Shown here piece by piece: positions 39,013 to 49,191 of a stretch of 64,000 nucleotides of DNA. Both the position numbers and the translations under genes were made by a program. The stretch comes from Levilactobacillus hammesii DSM 16381 (lineage in GTDB: Bacteria; Bacillota; Bacilli; Lactobacillales; Lactobacillaceae). How positions within the stretch are numbered: the stretch's first letter is position 1; each line of letters starts with the position of its first letter. A model generated the notes under the pieces. It made no database searches, had not been told where the DNA came from, and saw only the letters and a program-made list of their open reading frames with translations. Location of the stretch: the NCBI RefSeq assembly GCF_001434395.1, contig NZ_AZFS01000045.1, forward strand, positions 15,221 to 79,220. The letters run 5' to 3'.

Positions 39013-40059
39013 ATGAAACGTTGGTTGAAAGTGTTGGTAACGCTAGGGACGTTACTAGTGGCGTTTGGCTGGATGCAGCAGACGAAGACCGCTAAGGCGG
39101 AAAGCGTTGGGTATTCGGTTAGCACGATTACGCCGAAAAACCAAGATGACAAGCAGGTTACTTACTTTGCCTTGCGGGTGAAGCCTAATCAACAACAGAA
39201 GTTGACGATTGTCATCCACAATTCGAGCAAGTCTGACAAGCAATTTCAAGTGGGGGTTAATCAGGCGCTGACCAATACCAATGGGGTTATTGATTATAGC
39301 CAGGCCAATCCTAAACTGGATAGCTCATTAAAAGTTGGGATCAAGGATATCTTTAGCAAAGACAGCACGCAAAAAGTGACGGTCAAAGCTAGAAGCGGAA
39401 AGAAAGTCTCCGTTGAATACAAGATGCCAGCCAAGAAGATTGACGGGATGATCCTGGGCGGCATCTACGTCAAGGAACTTAAGAACGATCAAGCAAATAG
39501 TAAGAAAAATGGTGTGACCATCAGCAATGCCTTTGCCTACGTCGTTGGGGTCCGCTTACGTGAGAGCGGCATTGACGTTGCGCCTGATATGCGGTTAAAC
39601 ACGGTTAAGGCGGGACAGATCAGCGGCTTGAACCAAATTCAAGCAAACCTACAAAACCCACGGCCAGGCCTGATGAAGGCCTTAAAGGTGGTTTCCAAGG
39701 TTACCAAGCAAGGTAGTTCTAAGACGGTATTAAGCCAGACTAAGGAAAATATGGCGATGGCGCCGAACACTAACTTTAACTACTCCATTCCTTGGGGGGA
39801 TAAGCAGTTAAGCGCTGGCGACTACACCTTGAAGCTGGATGCCTATGCCAAGGGTGGTTATCACTGGCAGTTCACCAAGAACTTCACGATTAGTCAAAAA
39901 GATATCAATTCTCTGAAAAACCGGATCAACACGCCGCAGAAAAATTACTTCTGGTGGTTCGTTGCCGGGGGCATCATTATCGTGCTCTTACTGGCAATCA
40001 TCATTTACTTACTGATGAAGAATCGGAAGAAGAATGACGATGAGGATCAAGCTGAATAA
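39013..40059 (+). CDS. WxL-interacting protein (DUF916 and DUF3324 domains), membrane anchored
   Basis: A 348-residue protein with a signal peptide (about 1-30), a DUF916 domain (about 35-150, with YFALRVKPNQQQKLTIVIHN), a DUF3324 domain (about 155-300) and a C-terminal membrane helix (about 310-334) with a charged cytoplasmic tail. In studied WxL loci this protein holds WxL proteins at the surface. It has no sortase motif. The ATG at 39013 follows GGAGG at 38997-39001; the seven upstream codons would place no ribosome site. It is the only such partner in the window for seven WxL proteins. Confidence 0.88.
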   Translation: MKRWLKVLVTLGTLLVAFGWMQQTKTAKAESVGYSVSTITPKNQDDKQVTYFALRVKPNQQQKLTIVIHNSSKSDKQFQVGVNQALTNTNGVIDYSQANPKLDSSLKVGIKDIFSKDSTQKVTVKARSGKKVSVEYKMPAKKIDGMILGGIYVKELKNDQANSKKNGVTISNAFAYVVGVRLRESGIDVAPDMRLNTVKAGQISGLNQIQANLQNPRPGLMKALKVVSKVTKQGSSKTVLSQTKENMAMAPNTNFNYSIPWGDKQLSAGDYTLKLDAYAKGGYHWQFTKNFTISQKDINSLKNRINTPQKNYFWWFVAGGIIIVLLLAIIIYLLMKNRKKNDDEDQAE

Positions 40060-40068
40060 ATAAATTCT

Positions 40069-40127
40069 AAAACGGTACTACAACCGATTGCGCGTTCTCG
40101 TTCAATTGGTTGTAGTGCCGTTTTTTT
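40069..40127 (+). terminator. Terminator after the WxL-interacting protein gene
   Basis: A long stem (AACGGTACTACAACC with its near complement) is followed by seven Ts. Confidence 0.92.
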
Positions 40128-40576
40128 AAAATGAACTTGAAGATAGAAATTGCCCTAGCCTTCGACAAGATATTCTGAATGATGCTTGGCTTTATATGGG
40201 ATTGGGACATAATTTTGGAAGTGGATAAAATAGTTGAAAGCCTATAACGTGTCATGTAAAACGATTTACCTGCTCATAAAAGCGATGTTACGGTTGAGTT
40301 TTAGTCATAAACAGATTATAATAATTTTAATTCATAGTAAAATTAGTCAACGGACGTCATCTTTTTGATGACACTCGTTGTGAACGAAATATGATCACAA
40401 TCGGTTGGGCAGTTTTGTGAGGAAAGCTGTTTTCTGATTTGTATCGATTGTTTAGTTAATTATCGATGTAGATTGAAACGACTGGTTGTATAAAAAATTA
40501 TAAATGTCAGGTATCGATAACGAAGGCAGCGATGACCAGTATTTATGGGTTTTCCGGTGAAGGAGGAGAAAATAGC
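40128..40576. promoter_or_regulatory. Promoter and long leader of lectin-WxL gene 1
   Basis: TTGAGT (40294-40299), 17 bases and TATAAT (40317-40322) form a good promoter, giving a leader of about 250 bases. Downstream lie AAATTAGTCAAC (40339-40351), similar to motifs before genes 3 and 5, and a GTCAT/ATGAC hairpin near 40357-40371. No ORF. Confidence 0.6.
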
Positions 40577-42937
40577 GTGAAGATGAGATCAATTTTATTG
40601 GGTATAGTGACAGTCGTGACTGGGCTGGTATGGGGTGGACAGTCAGTGACGGTACAAGCCAAGATGACGAACGATCAAATCCTGCAAACCGCACCCAAGG
40701 GCGTTACAATCGGTGAGTATTTCAGTAGGGGTGATATTAGTGGGAATAATGCCAAGATTAGTTCAACGGACTTCGGCGATGGTCAAGCCGTTAACCTTAC
40801 AACTGGGGCCAATCAAGCCGGTGCAATCTGGGCTAATGATGATGCCCGCATGAACTTGAATGAGGATCAGACCGCCTCAATGTGGATGTACTTTGGGGAT
40901 GGTCGAAAAACGGGGAGTGCTGGTGATGGGATGGCTTTTGTCCTGCAGAACGATTCCAATGGTGTGAATGCCATCGCCAAGAATGCGGACGGGACACCGG
41001 CCGCTGGTCAGTCAATGGGTGTCTGGGGAACGGACGCTCGGACGGATATGACCAAGCCGCTAGATACGGATGCCATTGCCAAACTCGCAATTCAAAATAG
41101 TTGGGCAGTGGAATTTGATACAGTTTCTAATCAAGATATTTTGCCGACTGCCGCGCCTGATGATGCTAATTCGATTAGTCTGTTGAAAAAGGGACCCGTT
41201 TCGGACTTTGACCGGGATGTATCTGGTCAGCATATTGCATCGAGCTTTCCCGGGAAATCCACGACCTATCAGAGTAACCAAGCATCGGAGACGACAACAG
41301 GTGGTTCTTGGCTATTCCCGACGACCACGACGACCAATTACTACTACCCCTCAATGATTCATAAAGGGACAATTACACCTGGTACCGGTACGAGTATGTT
41401 TACGTTCTTAGATGCTGGTTGGTGGCGACACGTGACCATGCACTGGGATAGCTCAACGGATATGATGACCTATAGCTACAATGACCAAGTTCCCCGGTCC
41501 GGTGAAGAAGCGACGACGGCAACCTCATCAACGGACTCCGTCTCGAAGACCTATACCCAAAGTGTAAAGATTAATCCTAAGGAAGATTTGGGCGTTGGCT
41601 CCGATGGTTTAGTTCGTTGGGGTTTCGTGGGTTCCACTGGAAGTTCGACGGCTGCAATCGAAAATAATATCGTGGTCTTTGACCAGGTTCCTGGCCTGGT
41701 AAATGGGGATACGACAGCCACTTTGACCGACACCTCTCAGTCTGACAAGGTCATTGATGACCCTTCGGATACTGTGAATAGTGGCGACCGGCTGTCACTG
41801 AATTACAATTTGAAGTACACTAGCGGTCGCGAGTCTTGGAAGGATATTGTTGCCAAATTGAATTTGCCATCAAATATTGTGTTTAAGAGTGCCACCATCA
41901 AGTATGCTAATGGGGATACCGATACGATTAGTGATTTGGACACCAGTAGTTCGACGGGGCAAGCTTTAAGTAAATCCCTTGAGAACCTTAACAATAAGCA
42001 GGATGGCAGCACCGCACCGAATGCGACTGCCGACATTACACTTAATGGTGTGGCCGTTGCTGGTAGTAGTGATACGACGGCTGTCAAGGAAACCCACAGT
42101 TCGTTTGAAGGGTCGAATGCGCTGATGCACACGACGCTGAGTGCATTCAATGTGAAGAAAGTTAATGGGTCAATGACGATGGCACTTACCGGTGATAATA
42201 TTGACGCTGGTGGAATCTCAGGAAGTCAAAAGTTGACGGAAGCTAAAGATGTCACTCTAACCGGCCAGATTACGTATGGACCAGGTAGCACGGCTGCGGC
42301 AAACAGCGGCATCACGTTGCACCCTCAAATGAACGGGGTCAACCTGCCAACGAAGACCTTGAGTGATAGTGACGCTGCTGGCAAGTTCAGTTACACGATT
42401 CCCGCCGCCAGCATCATCTCTGGTCTGACTGATGGCAATCAATTTGTGATGTATGCGACGGATAAAAATGGCATTAATTCGGCTAATGATGTCGGGTATA
42501 CGATTACTTTGAAGGACGGCACCTTAGATCTAATGGCTAACCCAACGGGCACGTTTAACGTTGATCATCCTAGGAATTTGACAGGTTCTGCCATGAGTTT
42601 CCCCGCTGATAGTAACTGGGGTGTCCAGGTTAAGGATACTCGAGGAACCGGTGGAACGTGGACCTTGACTGCTCAGGCCGATCCCATTACCAGTTCGAAC
42701 GGTCTACTAGATGGTGACATTGTGTATGAAAAAACTAATGGTGATCAGCAGAGTCTGACGCAAGGGGCGGCGACGATCGACACGCACACCTCTGATTCCG
42801 ATAGTGATGAGGTTGATGTGACGAGCGGCTGGGACAGCACGCATGGTATTCAGCTTGAAACCAACGCTGGTGCTATCAGTGGGTCCTACTCAACGACTGT
42901 GCACTGGTCGTTGAATAATGTTCCCGCAAGTGAATAG
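40577..42937 (+). CDS. L-type lectin and WxL-domain surface protein 1
   Basis: A secreted 786-residue protein starting at GTG (40577) after AGGAGGAG. It has a signal peptide (to about 29). The L-type lectin-like domain (about 35-375) has GDGMAFVLQN, SMGVWG, the metal-binding pattern around E179-F-D181-T-V-S-N185 and H219, and RWGFVGSTG. Beta-rich middle domains follow, and then a C-terminal WxL domain with WTL (GGTWTLTAQ) and a final TTVHWSLNNVP. It probably binds glycans outside the cell while attached to peptidoglycan by the WxL domain. It is the first of six tandem paralogues and has its own promoter and terminator. Confidence 0.85.
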   Translation: MKMRSILLGIVTVVTGLVWGGQSVTVQAKMTNDQILQTAPKGVTIGEYFSRGDISGNNAKISSTDFGDGQAVNLTTGANQAGAIWANDDARMNLNEDQTASMWMYFGDGRKTGSAGDGMAFVLQNDSNGVNAIAKNADGTPAAGQSMGVWGTDARTDMTKPLDTDAIAKLAIQNSWAVEFDTVSNQDILPTAAPDDANSISLLKKGPVSDFDRDVSGQHIASSFPGKSTTYQSNQASETTTGGSWLFPTTTTTNYYYPSMIHKGTITPGTGTSMFTFLDAGWWRHVTMHWDSSTDMMTYSYNDQVPRSGEEATTATSSTDSVSKTYTQSVKINPKEDLGVGSDGLVRWGFVGSTGSSTAAIENNIVVFDQVPGLVNGDTTATLTDTSQSDKVIDDPSDTVNSGDRLSLNYNLKYTSGRESWKDIVAKLNLPSNIVFKSATIKYANGDTDTISDLDTSSSTGQALSKSLENLNNKQDGSTAPNATADITLNGVAVAGSSDTTAVKETHSSFEGSNALMHTTLSAFNVKKVNGSMTMALTGDNIDAGGISGSQKLTEAKDVTLTGQITYGPGSTAAANSGITLHPQMNGVNLPTKTLSDSDAAGKFSYTIPAASIISGLTDGNQFVMYATDKNGINSANDVGYTITLKDGTLDLMANPTGTFNVDHPRNLTGSAMSFPADSNWGVQVKDTRGTGGTWTLTAQADPITSSNGLLDGDIVYEKTNGDQQSLTQGAATIDTHTSDSDSDEVDVTSGWDSTHGIQLETNAGAISGSYSTTVHWSLNNVPASE

Positions 42938-42960
42938 AAGTGTCTTCGGAATACTAATAC

Positions 42961-43002
42961 AGAATCATCCTGATGAAAAATAAAGGGATGATTCTTTTTT
43001 TT
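42961..43002 (+). terminator. Terminator of lectin-WxL gene 1
   Basis: AGAATCATCC pairs with GGATGATTCT, followed by eight Ts. Confidence 0.9.
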
Positions 43003-43606
43003 GCATCTTATCAGTGAAAATGTTGATCAGCTGGGATTTATTCGTGCCGATTGGTTTTGATCTGATTTTTTTGTGAGACGGCTGGTTGGAATTAACCGGT
43101 TAATTAATTTCACTTCAAGGACTGACCTGAGGGGGGCAAGTGGCACTGGCTGCTTATGGAATATTCTTTCAGAACGTGAGGGGAGACTGTGTCATAGGTT
43201 TCTAGCCTAAACAAGCAGTCATTGCACATGAGCTTCTTTGTGGGCAGTTTTATAATAAAAAAGCATTTCAAGCCCAATTGAAAAATCAACAAATTAGAAA
43301 ATAAACGATGGGCTTAATGACTGTCATATCAGTAATTACAGAATGCTGATGAAACGAAGATATTTATATATAATTTCTCTTATAATTCCAACCAAGTGAT
43401 GGTATACTATATTTATTAGGGTGGTTAAATATTTAGAAAACTACTGGTATTTGGACGTTATTAAGTAAGTTTAATTTATATTCGTGCCATAAAAAGGTTA
43501 AAAGTATTGATGTTGACGTTTTACTAGATTTTTAGTTAAGGTTTCAACATCATTATCGAAAAGTTGAGGATCTACAGAAGTCTGGCGAAAACCAGATGAG
43601 GGGGTT
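43003..43606. promoter_or_regulatory. Promoter and leader of lectin-WxL gene 2
   Basis: No ORF in 600 AT-rich bases. TATACT (43403-43408) suggests a leader of about 190 bases. In it, TGATGTTGA (43508-43516) pairs with TCAACATCA (43544-43552). A shorter hairpin TCTGG-CGAAAA-CCAGA (43581-43596) abuts the GAGGGGG ribosome site and recurs before gene 3. Confidence 0.5.
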
Positions 43607-46060
43607 ATGCATTTGAATGCGGTAAGGAAAGGATTATTGCGTGCGGTAACGGCGTTTGCCATGGTCGGACTAGGGCTATGGGGAAACGCTGAGGTTGCCA
43701 ACGCCAAATCGACGGTTTTTAATACTGGCGATGCGGCACTGAAAGGGGCCCCACAAGGCGTTTATTTAGGGAGTGGGACCACTTCTGATTACTTTACGAT
43801 TGACAAGACTGTTGCCACTGCCAGCGGGACCAACGCGGCGAACTTAGTTGATGCTGGCAGTCCAGCTGGAACGGCTAACAGTGCCATTCAGATCTCTAAA
43901 AATGGTGTGAAAGATTCTTGGGGATCTATCTGGTCGAAGCAACAATCGTTTGATTTAAGCAAACCGGAGTCAGCTTCGATGTGGATTTATGCCAGTGGTG
44001 AAAATTCCACAGACGCTGGGGATGGGATGGCTTTTGTCCTTCAAAATGGGGGGACGGATGTCTATTCTGGTCCTGGTGAATCCATGGGGGTCTGGGGCGT
44101 TCCGGACAGTTTGTTTGCACAGACTAATGTGGCGAGCACGGCCATTCAGAATAGTTGGGCGTTAGAGTTCGATACGTATCCCAATGGTAAGGGCGGAATT
44201 CCAACACAACCGACCTACGGTTTTCTTGATCCATTGCATCTCACACCAATTCCAAGTTGGAATTTCTCGGGTCAAAATCCCAGCACCTTTGATGTGAATG
44301 GGGATACGGCTGGGACCCAGACGGCAATTAATGACACGCACATTGCCTCTAATTATCCTGGGGACAGCAGTACTTATACGGAAACTTCTGATTATGCCAA
44401 TGGGAAAAAGCAGCTGAACTACTCGGTTCAAAACTGGCAAGGAGACTTTTATTACTACACCATGAAGCACGAGGGCTTCCTAGATGAAGGGGCTACTGGC
44501 GGGAACGGTAACTTGTCGGATCACCGTTGGCACCACATTACGGTTGATTACACGCCGCCAACCACGGCTGGGGGTAAGGGATCAATGACCTATACCTACA
44601 ATGACAAGGACCCAGATACGGGATTACCAATTGATTCGAATGACTATGCGACGGTTCCAATCGATCTTAGCAAATTCAATCTTGCATCAGGCCAATCCAA
44701 GGTTCGTTGGGGATTCACCGGTTCCACCGGTGCTGCCACTGAAAATAATTTAGTTGTCTTCGATCAACTTCCTGGTCAAGCACAGACGGAAGCTACGGCT
44801 AAGCTGGAATCTCAAGATGATAATGATCCGAACACCTATAATGAAGTGAATTCTGGTGGTTCAATCTCAGGTGGGAAAACTGTGAAGTTAACCTATACCT
44901 TTGGGAGAACGGACGGAGATGAAGATTGGAAATCGGTGAATGCTAATTTAAAGATTCCTAGTGGCTTGGACATCACTTCGGGAACAATCGATTATCCAGA
45001 CGCTAGTTACAAAGATAGCAATGATAATAAAGTTGACGTCTCAAAGCTGACTACCAGTTCAGACGGGACATCTCAGTCGCTGCCAGTATCGCTGGCAAGC
45101 GGAGGCTTAACGATGAGTGGGACGCAACATGCTACCATCACACTAATGGGGACGGCTAAAAACCTAGCGACCGATTCGACTGGTGTAGCCGAGAATGCTG
45201 AGACCAGCTACTTCACGGGGACCAATGCGACATCATCCGCGAAGACACCTAATTTTACGATTACACCTAAAGTTAATGATAAATTGGCTATGGATACGTT
45301 TAAGGAATTAGGAACGTTGAAAGTGAATTATGGTGGGGCTGAGCAAGCCCTGGTTATGGGAACAGCAGTGCCATCTGATAAATCAATGACAAGTCTTATT
45401 GTTATCCATCCATCTATTAACGGTGTTTCACAGGACCCAGAGAAGTTGAGCGATATCCAAACAACTACTTATCCGTATAGTACGAGTCCATACTACTTCG
45501 ACTATAAGATTGATAATGATAAGCTAAAGCCAGGCGCCAACACGGTTAGTTTTTATGCGACCTACGATACCGGTACAGATAAGGTGACGTCAACCACGGT
45601 CAACGCCACGGTTACTGCCGGTACAGTTGGTTTCGGTCACACCAGTGGGAATATGACGTTTAAGCCAACAACCTTGACGGGGGACGGCCAGAGTCAGGTG
45701 ATTAATCGCGCTGATGACTGGAGTTTGGATGTGGATGATTCATTAACCAAAGACAGTGTTTGGCAGGTCACGGCTAAGACGGATGGCATGCATGCTGACG
45801 GAGATAACGTTGCCGTTCAGACGCCACTCGATGGATCATTAATTTACACAGATGATGCGGGTCATGAAACAACGTTGAATAGCTCGGCGTCACCATTAAT
45901 TGCGAGTGGTACCTCAACCGGGGATGATACCTCAACTAATATTGCCGCCGGTTGGAAAGACGATACTGGTATTCGTTTGAAAATTGGGGCTAACGCGGTT
46001 GAAGGGAATTATGAGGGAACGATTGACTGGTCCTTTATTAATTCAGTATCTCCATCTTAA
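43607..46060 (+). CDS. L-type lectin and WxL-domain surface protein 2
   Basis: An 817-residue secreted protein. It has a signal peptide (cleavage near NA-KS), a lectin domain with GDGMAFVLQN, ESMGVWG, WALEFDTYPN (E187, D189) and H245-I-A, then MTYTYNDKDP and RWGFTGSTG. Two or more beta-sandwich repeats follow (KLTYTFGRTDGDEDWKS and FTITPKVNDKL regions), then a WxL domain whose first motif is WQV. It is closely related to protein 3 along its whole length. ATG 43607 is five bases from GAGG; an in-frame TTG two codons on is the alternative. Confidence 0.85.
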   Translation: MHLNAVRKGLLRAVTAFAMVGLGLWGNAEVANAKSTVFNTGDAALKGAPQGVYLGSGTTSDYFTIDKTVATASGTNAANLVDAGSPAGTANSAIQISKNGVKDSWGSIWSKQQSFDLSKPESASMWIYASGENSTDAGDGMAFVLQNGGTDVYSGPGESMGVWGVPDSLFAQTNVASTAIQNSWALEFDTYPNGKGGIPTQPTYGFLDPLHLTPIPSWNFSGQNPSTFDVNGDTAGTQTAINDTHIASNYPGDSSTYTETSDYANGKKQLNYSVQNWQGDFYYYTMKHEGFLDEGATGGNGNLSDHRWHHITVDYTPPTTAGGKGSMTYTYNDKDPDTGLPIDSNDYATVPIDLSKFNLASGQSKVRWGFTGSTGAATENNLVVFDQLPGQAQTEATAKLESQDDNDPNTYNEVNSGGSISGGKTVKLTYTFGRTDGDEDWKSVNANLKIPSGLDITSGTIDYPDASYKDSNDNKVDVSKLTTSSDGTSQSLPVSLASGGLTMSGTQHATITLMGTAKNLATDSTGVAENAETSYFTGTNATSSAKTPNFTITPKVNDKLAMDTFKELGTLKVNYGGAEQALVMGTAVPSDKSMTSLIVIHPSINGVSQDPEKLSDIQTTTYPYSTSPYYFDYKIDNDKLKPGANTVSFYATYDTGTDKVTSTTVNATVTAGTVGFGHTSGNMTFKPTTLTGDGQSQVINRADDWSLDVDDSLTKDSVWQVTAKTDGMHADGDNVAVQTPLDGSLIYTDDAGHETTLNSSASPLIASGTSTGDDTSTNIAAGWKDDTGIRLKIGANAVEGNYEGTIDWSFINSVSPS

Positions 46061-46078
46061 AAAATTTGAACTTGAAAA

Positions 46079-46122
46079 AGCCGAGACAAGATTCCTTTTG
46101 AGAATCTTGCCTCGGCTTTTTT
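46079..46122 (+). terminator. Terminator of lectin-WxL gene 2
   Basis: GCCGAGACAAGATT pairs with AATCTTGCCTCGGC, followed by six Ts. Confidence 0.92.
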
Positions 46123-46545
46123 ACTGGCGGAATAATGGCAATAAACAAGTGTGGATTCAGTTCCGAATGAACATAATGTCGTCAGTTGATAACCAACGAA
46201 TGCTAATGTGAGAGGAGACGATAGGATACAATAGCGATCAATAGATGCAAATGTTGTAACTTTAATTAGTTAACCCAGGTGATATACTATAGGTGGAAAG
46301 TAAAAAAGTTAACTTAATTAATCAAGTGCTGATTAATGCTAGGTGCAGGATGCTGATGCCACTTGGTTACCACGTGATAGAGAAGTGAAGAAGGAAAGTT
46401 CTTGGCGACTGGCCGCGATGAACGGCGTCAGTATTCGCTTCCTCACAGGGGTAATCAGGGCGTTCGGCTAAAATTAAGCGTGTAATGGTTAGTCACGAAA
46501 AAGTTGAGAATCGATTAAAACCTGGCGGAAACCAGTTTGGGGGTT
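46123..46545. promoter_or_regulatory. Promoter and leader of lectin-WxL gene 3
   Basis: TATACT (46283-46288) lies between TTAATTAGTTAAC upstream and GTTAACTTAATTAA downstream, an inverted pair that could be an operator. The leader ends with AAGTTGAG, a CTGG-CGGAAA-CCAG hairpin (46522-46535) and GGGGGTTATG, the same order as before gene 2. No ORF. Confidence 0.55.
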
Positions 46546-48981
46546 ATGAGATTGCAAATTACGAAGAAAGGATTATTAAAAATAACGTTGGTGTTCACCA
46601 TAGTAGGGCTAGGACTATGGGGGCACGCAGGAAATGCCCGGGCAGCTTTTGATACCGGCTCAGATGCGCTGTCAGGTGCACCACAGGGGGTCTACTTGGG
46701 TAGTGGCACGGCTTCTAATTACTTTACGATTGACAATTCAGTTTCGACGGCCAGTGGGACTAACTCGGCACATTTAGTGGATGCTGGTAGTCCAATTGGT
46801 GCGAAAAACAGTGCGATTCAAATTTCTAAGGCGGGGTCAGCTCAAAGCTGGGGCTCGATTTGGTCCAAACAGCAGTCGTTTGATCTCAATCAAAAGGAAA
46901 CCGCTTCAATGTGGATCTATGCCAGCGGCAACTCGGGTGACACCAGTGTGGGTGATGGGATGGCCTTTGTCTTACAAAACGGTGGGACAAATGTTTACTC
47001 GGGGCCCGGAGAATCAATGGGGGTTTGGGGCGTTCAGAATTCAGACTTTTCAAAGACCAATCTGGCGGATACGGCGATTAAAAACAGCTGGGCGCTGGAA
47101 TTTGATACATTCCCTAACACGGCAATTCCAACGCAACCGTCATATGGCATCTTTGATAGTGCTCACCAGTACCCCATCTCGCAGTGGACGATTGGGGGCA
47201 GTCCGACTTCATTTGATGTCAATGGTGATGGCAGTTCACCCTCTAATCAGACCGCTATCGAGGATACACACATTGCGTCAAACTATCCGGGCGAAAATAG
47301 TACGTATTCAGAAGCCAAGGTTCCCTATGCTTTGGGGACAAATGGTTACGGACCGTATTATTACTATACGATGAAACACGAGGGCTTTTTGAATGAAGGC
47401 CCCACAAGCAATAGCAAATTGTCTGACCGGAATTGGCATCACATTACCATTCAATACACGCCACCAACAACTGCTGGTGGTGATGGGGCAATGACTTACA
47501 CGTATAATGATAAAAATCCGAATACGGGTCTTTCTGAACCATCGACGGATTATGCCACGGTTCCCATTGATCCGGCCAAGTTTCATTTAGCAGCTGGACA
47601 GTCCGCAGTTCGTTGGGGATTCACGGGTTCGACTGGTGAATCTACTGAGAATAATTTTGTTATCTTTGATCAACTCCCTGGTCAGGCACAGACTGAGGCC
47701 AAGGCCAGTCTAGCCGCTAAGAGTGACCCCGCTAATCCAGACGAATATATTAACGTGGGTGGTAATTCTACGCAGACGAGTTCAATTCCAGGTGGCTCAG
47801 AGGTTAAGTTAACCTATACCTTTGGTCGAACAGATGGGGATGAAGATTGGAAGTCAGTTAATGCAAATCTGAATATTCCCAGTGGGCTAAATATTACGTC
47901 AGGAACGATTACTTACCCGGATGCTAGTTATAAGGATAGTAACGATAACAAGGTTGATCTGTCGAAAATGACCACGAGTTCAGGTGGTTCGGCACAAAAT
48001 TTACCAGTGGCACTTGCGGATGGTGGTTTAACGATGAGCGGTACGCAGCACGCGACAATCACGTTGTATGGTACGGCAAAGAATCTGGCAACGGATCAAA
48101 GTGGGGTGCTGCAGCCAGAGCAAACGAGCTACTTCACGGGGACCAACGCCACATCGTCAGCAAAAACACTTGAGTTTACGATTACGCCCAAGATTAATGC
48201 CAAGTTGGCCATGGATACCTTTGATGATAAAGGGACCTTGAAAGTCAATTATGGCAGTGCCCAGGCCGCTCGGGTGGTAGGAATCGCGATGCCAGCCGAT
48301 TCTACCCACGTTCCGATGGAGGATATTACGATTCACCCCGCGATTAATGGTGTGGCGCAGGATCCAGAGAATCTGATGGACATTTATGCGGCGGAAATGT
48401 CACCGAACTTTTACTACTTTGGCTATGATATTGCCAATACCAAGTTACGTCCTGGTGCCAATACCATTAGCTTTTATGCCACTTACGGTTCGGGGGCAAA
48501 TGAGGTCACGTCGACTACGGTAAACCGGATTGTCACCGCAGGCACGGTCGGTTTTGGTCATACGAGTGGCAACATGACCTTTAAGCCCACCATCCTGACT
48601 GGGGATGGTCAGAGTCACATGATCAATCGAGATGGTGATTGGCAATTAGATGTTGACGACTCACTGGTCAAGGGGAGTACGTGGCAAGTCACCGCAAAGA
48701 CGACGGGCATGTTTGCCGATGGTGACAATGTCGCCGTCAAGACGCCACTTGACGGTTCATTGGTTTACACGGATGCAGCGGGGCATGACACGGTATTGAA
48801 CGATGAGGCTTCACAAATCATTGCGAGTGGAACCTCAACAGATAATGACACGACAACGGACATTGCCCAAGACTGGAAGGCTGATACTGGAATCCGTTTA
48901 AAGATAAACAGTAACGCAGTCGAGGGAAATTATGAAGGAACAATCGATTGGTCAGCCGTAAACTCTGTTTCACCTAAGTGA
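46546..48981 (+). CDS. L-type lectin and WxL-domain surface protein 3
   Basis: An 811-residue secreted protein and close paralogue of protein 2. It has a signal peptide (LGLWGHAGNARA), lectin motifs GDGMAFVLQN, ESMGVWG, WALEFDTFPN and HIASNYP, RWGFTGSTG, shared middle repeats (SGTITYPDASYKDSNDNKV, NATSSAKTLEF) and a WxL domain with WQV and EGTIDWSAVNSVSP. The N-terminal half of the lectin loop region differs most from protein 2, as expected for ligand diversification. The ATG at 46546 lacks a full AGGAGG and relies on GGGGG. Own promoter region and terminator. Confidence 0.85.
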   Translation: MRLQITKKGLLKITLVFTIVGLGLWGHAGNARAAFDTGSDALSGAPQGVYLGSGTASNYFTIDNSVSTASGTNSAHLVDAGSPIGAKNSAIQISKAGSAQSWGSIWSKQQSFDLNQKETASMWIYASGNSGDTSVGDGMAFVLQNGGTNVYSGPGESMGVWGVQNSDFSKTNLADTAIKNSWALEFDTFPNTAIPTQPSYGIFDSAHQYPISQWTIGGSPTSFDVNGDGSSPSNQTAIEDTHIASNYPGENSTYSEAKVPYALGTNGYGPYYYYTMKHEGFLNEGPTSNSKLSDRNWHHITIQYTPPTTAGGDGAMTYTYNDKNPNTGLSEPSTDYATVPIDPAKFHLAAGQSAVRWGFTGSTGESTENNFVIFDQLPGQAQTEAKASLAAKSDPANPDEYINVGGNSTQTSSIPGGSEVKLTYTFGRTDGDEDWKSVNANLNIPSGLNITSGTITYPDASYKDSNDNKVDLSKMTTSSGGSAQNLPVALADGGLTMSGTQHATITLYGTAKNLATDQSGVLQPEQTSYFTGTNATSSAKTLEFTITPKINAKLAMDTFDDKGTLKVNYGSAQAARVVGIAMPADSTHVPMEDITIHPAINGVAQDPENLMDIYAAEMSPNFYYFGYDIANTKLRPGANTISFYATYGSGANEVTSTTVNRIVTAGTVGFGHTSGNMTFKPTILTGDGQSHMINRDGDWQLDVDDSLVKGSTWQVTAKTTGMFADGDNVAVKTPLDGSLVYTDAAGHDTVLNDEASQIIASGTSTDNDTTTDIAQDWKADTGIRLKINSNAVEGNYEGTIDWSAVNSVSPK

Positions 48982-49004
48982 TGGGCTTATGCCATAAAGA
49001 TTGG

Positions 49005-49033
49005 AGTCACTCTACGCGTGTAGGGTGACTTTT
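49005..49033 (+). terminator. Terminator of lectin-WxL gene 3
   Basis: AGTCACTCTAC pairs with GTAGGGTGACT, with a short T-run. Confidence 0.75.
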
Positions 49034-49091
49034 GTTTTGCCCAGAAATAATATTGCGCTGAATAAGATAATTCAATTAGTAATGTATCTAA

Positions 49092-49143
49092 CCTAACAAT
49101 GACAGTGCTTAATCGTTAGGGTCACACAGTTTTCTCGTATACT
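49092..49143 (+). promoter_or_regulatory. Promoter region of lectin-WxL gene 4
   Basis: An inverted repeat CCTAAC (49092-49097) / GTTAGG (49115-49120) lies upstream of TATACT (49138-49143). The leader is short, about 40 bases, unlike the other lectin genes. Confidence 0.45.
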
Positions 49144-49191
49144 AAAAGTGAAGTGTATTTCATATCTTTTAAGGAAGGAGCCGTGTGGTTT

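Noticed and set aside
46781-47374. 197-codon ORF inside lectin-WxL gene 3, another frame
   Set aside because: Arg/Ser-rich shadow of the true frame, with no start signal.
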